The notes under the pieces are model-generated. The model did no database searches, was not told the origin of the DNA, and saw nothing but the letters and a program-made list of their open reading frames with translations. A stretch of 64,000 bases of DNA. Origin: Lachnospiraceae bacterium. GTDB taxonomy: Bacteria > Bacillota > Clostridia > Lachnospirales > Lachnospiraceae. The stretch lies in contig JAFYGB010000069.1 of assembly GCA_017543445.1 (NCBI GenBank), positions 109,954-173,953 of the forward strand. The letters are read 5' to 3'. Made by a program: the position numbers and the translations under genes. Positions 63,844 to 64,000 of this stretch are shown here, one piece after another (positions within the stretch are counted from its first letter, which is position 1; each line of letters begins with the position of its first letter).

Positions 63844-64000
63844 TATGCTGCCAAGACCTTCTGCTGTTCTCTGGCTGTGTTTCTAAGTCGAAATTCCAGG
63901 TTTTCAAGTTCAGCGTACTCCGCTTTCTTGAAGTGTAAACGACTTATCGTAAGATATTTCGCGTTCTCCTCCAACAGCACGCTTCCCATCAGCCGGTTCA
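63844..64000 (-). CDS. C-terminal fragment of an unknown protein, cut by the window edge
   Basis: On the minus strand an open frame runs in from the window edge and ends at TAA 63844-63846. It encodes ...NRLMGSVLLEENAKYLTISR, followed by a helical stretch (LHFKKAEYAELENLEFRLR) and a QQKVLAA end. It has the look of a helical C-terminus, possibly of a transposase or phage-type protein, but no family is recognised and the start is not in the window. Confidence 0.4.

Overview
The window reads as a chromosomal segment of a Gram-positive clostridial bacterium, most likely a gut or rumen Lachnospiraceae. Supporting signs are strong GGAGG ribosome sites, near-consensus sigma-A promoters (almost all with 17-bp spacers), a glgC-glgD pair, a DnaD/DnaI-type primosome, hup-rqcP-divIC order, reverse rubrerythrin, and a glucuronoxylan catabolic operon. 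No sporulation genes (yabP, yabQ, spoVT, spoIIE) sit where sporulating Firmicutes carry them between mfd and divIC, so the organism is probably a non-sporulating fibre degrader. The taxon is an inference from gene content; no rRNA is present.

Layout. 1-9.7 kb: a GH3 beta-xylosidase, a dense non-coding repeat block (2172-3545), then an AraC regulator divergent from a GH67 alpha-glucuronidase-uxuA-uxuB operon that releases glucuronic acid from xylan and takes the fructuronate branch to 2-keto-3-deoxygluconate. 9.7-14.5 kb: two small surface proteins, a DUF2142 membrane protein, a flippase-like protein, and a second copy of the foldback repeat. 14.5-20.4 kb (minus strand): a 23-residue peptide ORF, prs, dnaD-dnaC with a cluster of DnaA-box-like sites upstream, and murC. 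20.6-29.6 kb: five tandem paralogues built from a zinc ribbon, TPR-like repeats, an optional TIR domain and usually C-terminal membrane helices. 29.7-39.3 kb: glgC-glgD, pth-mfd, a SurA/PrsA-like lipoprotein, hup-rqcP, divIC. 39.3-41.0 kb: a three-gene HipB-HipS-HipT-type toxin-antitoxin operon with three operators at exact 41-bp spacing. 41-44 kb: an unknown protein, an ion-transporter-superfamily permease, a cytidylate-kinase-like protein. 44-46.1 kb: an AT-richer island with DUF4417, toxin-like and immunity-like genes. 46.2-51.6 kb: rubrerythrin, a large FtsX-type permease, an SDR, a RelQ-type alarmone synthetase. 51.7-53.1 kb: eight 64-bp palindromic tandem repeats beside a PD-(D/E)XK-like nuclease gene. 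53.2-57.6 kb: tsaC-(degenerate ywlE)-rpiB-dCMP deaminase and a sigma/anti-sigma-like pair. 57.7-62.3 kb: a five-gene operon of membrane/coiled-coil proteins sharing one short C-terminal motif. 62.4-64 kb: rplM-rpsI, followed by a duplicated rpsI 3' end and a truncated unknown gene.

Best candidates for undescribed biology are (a) the five-gene zinc-ribbon/TPR/TIR array, (b) the five-gene membrane operon with the shared acidic S-x-E-D-A-type C-terminus, and (c) the non-coding repeats: a 35-bp palindrome family (AATGTGTCAA...TTGACACATT) that abuts or overlaps stop codons, two approximately 370-390-bp foldback elements bounded by it, and two tandem hairpin arrays with periods of 61 and 64 bp. All functional statements rest on reading motifs by eye; no database or structure search was possible.
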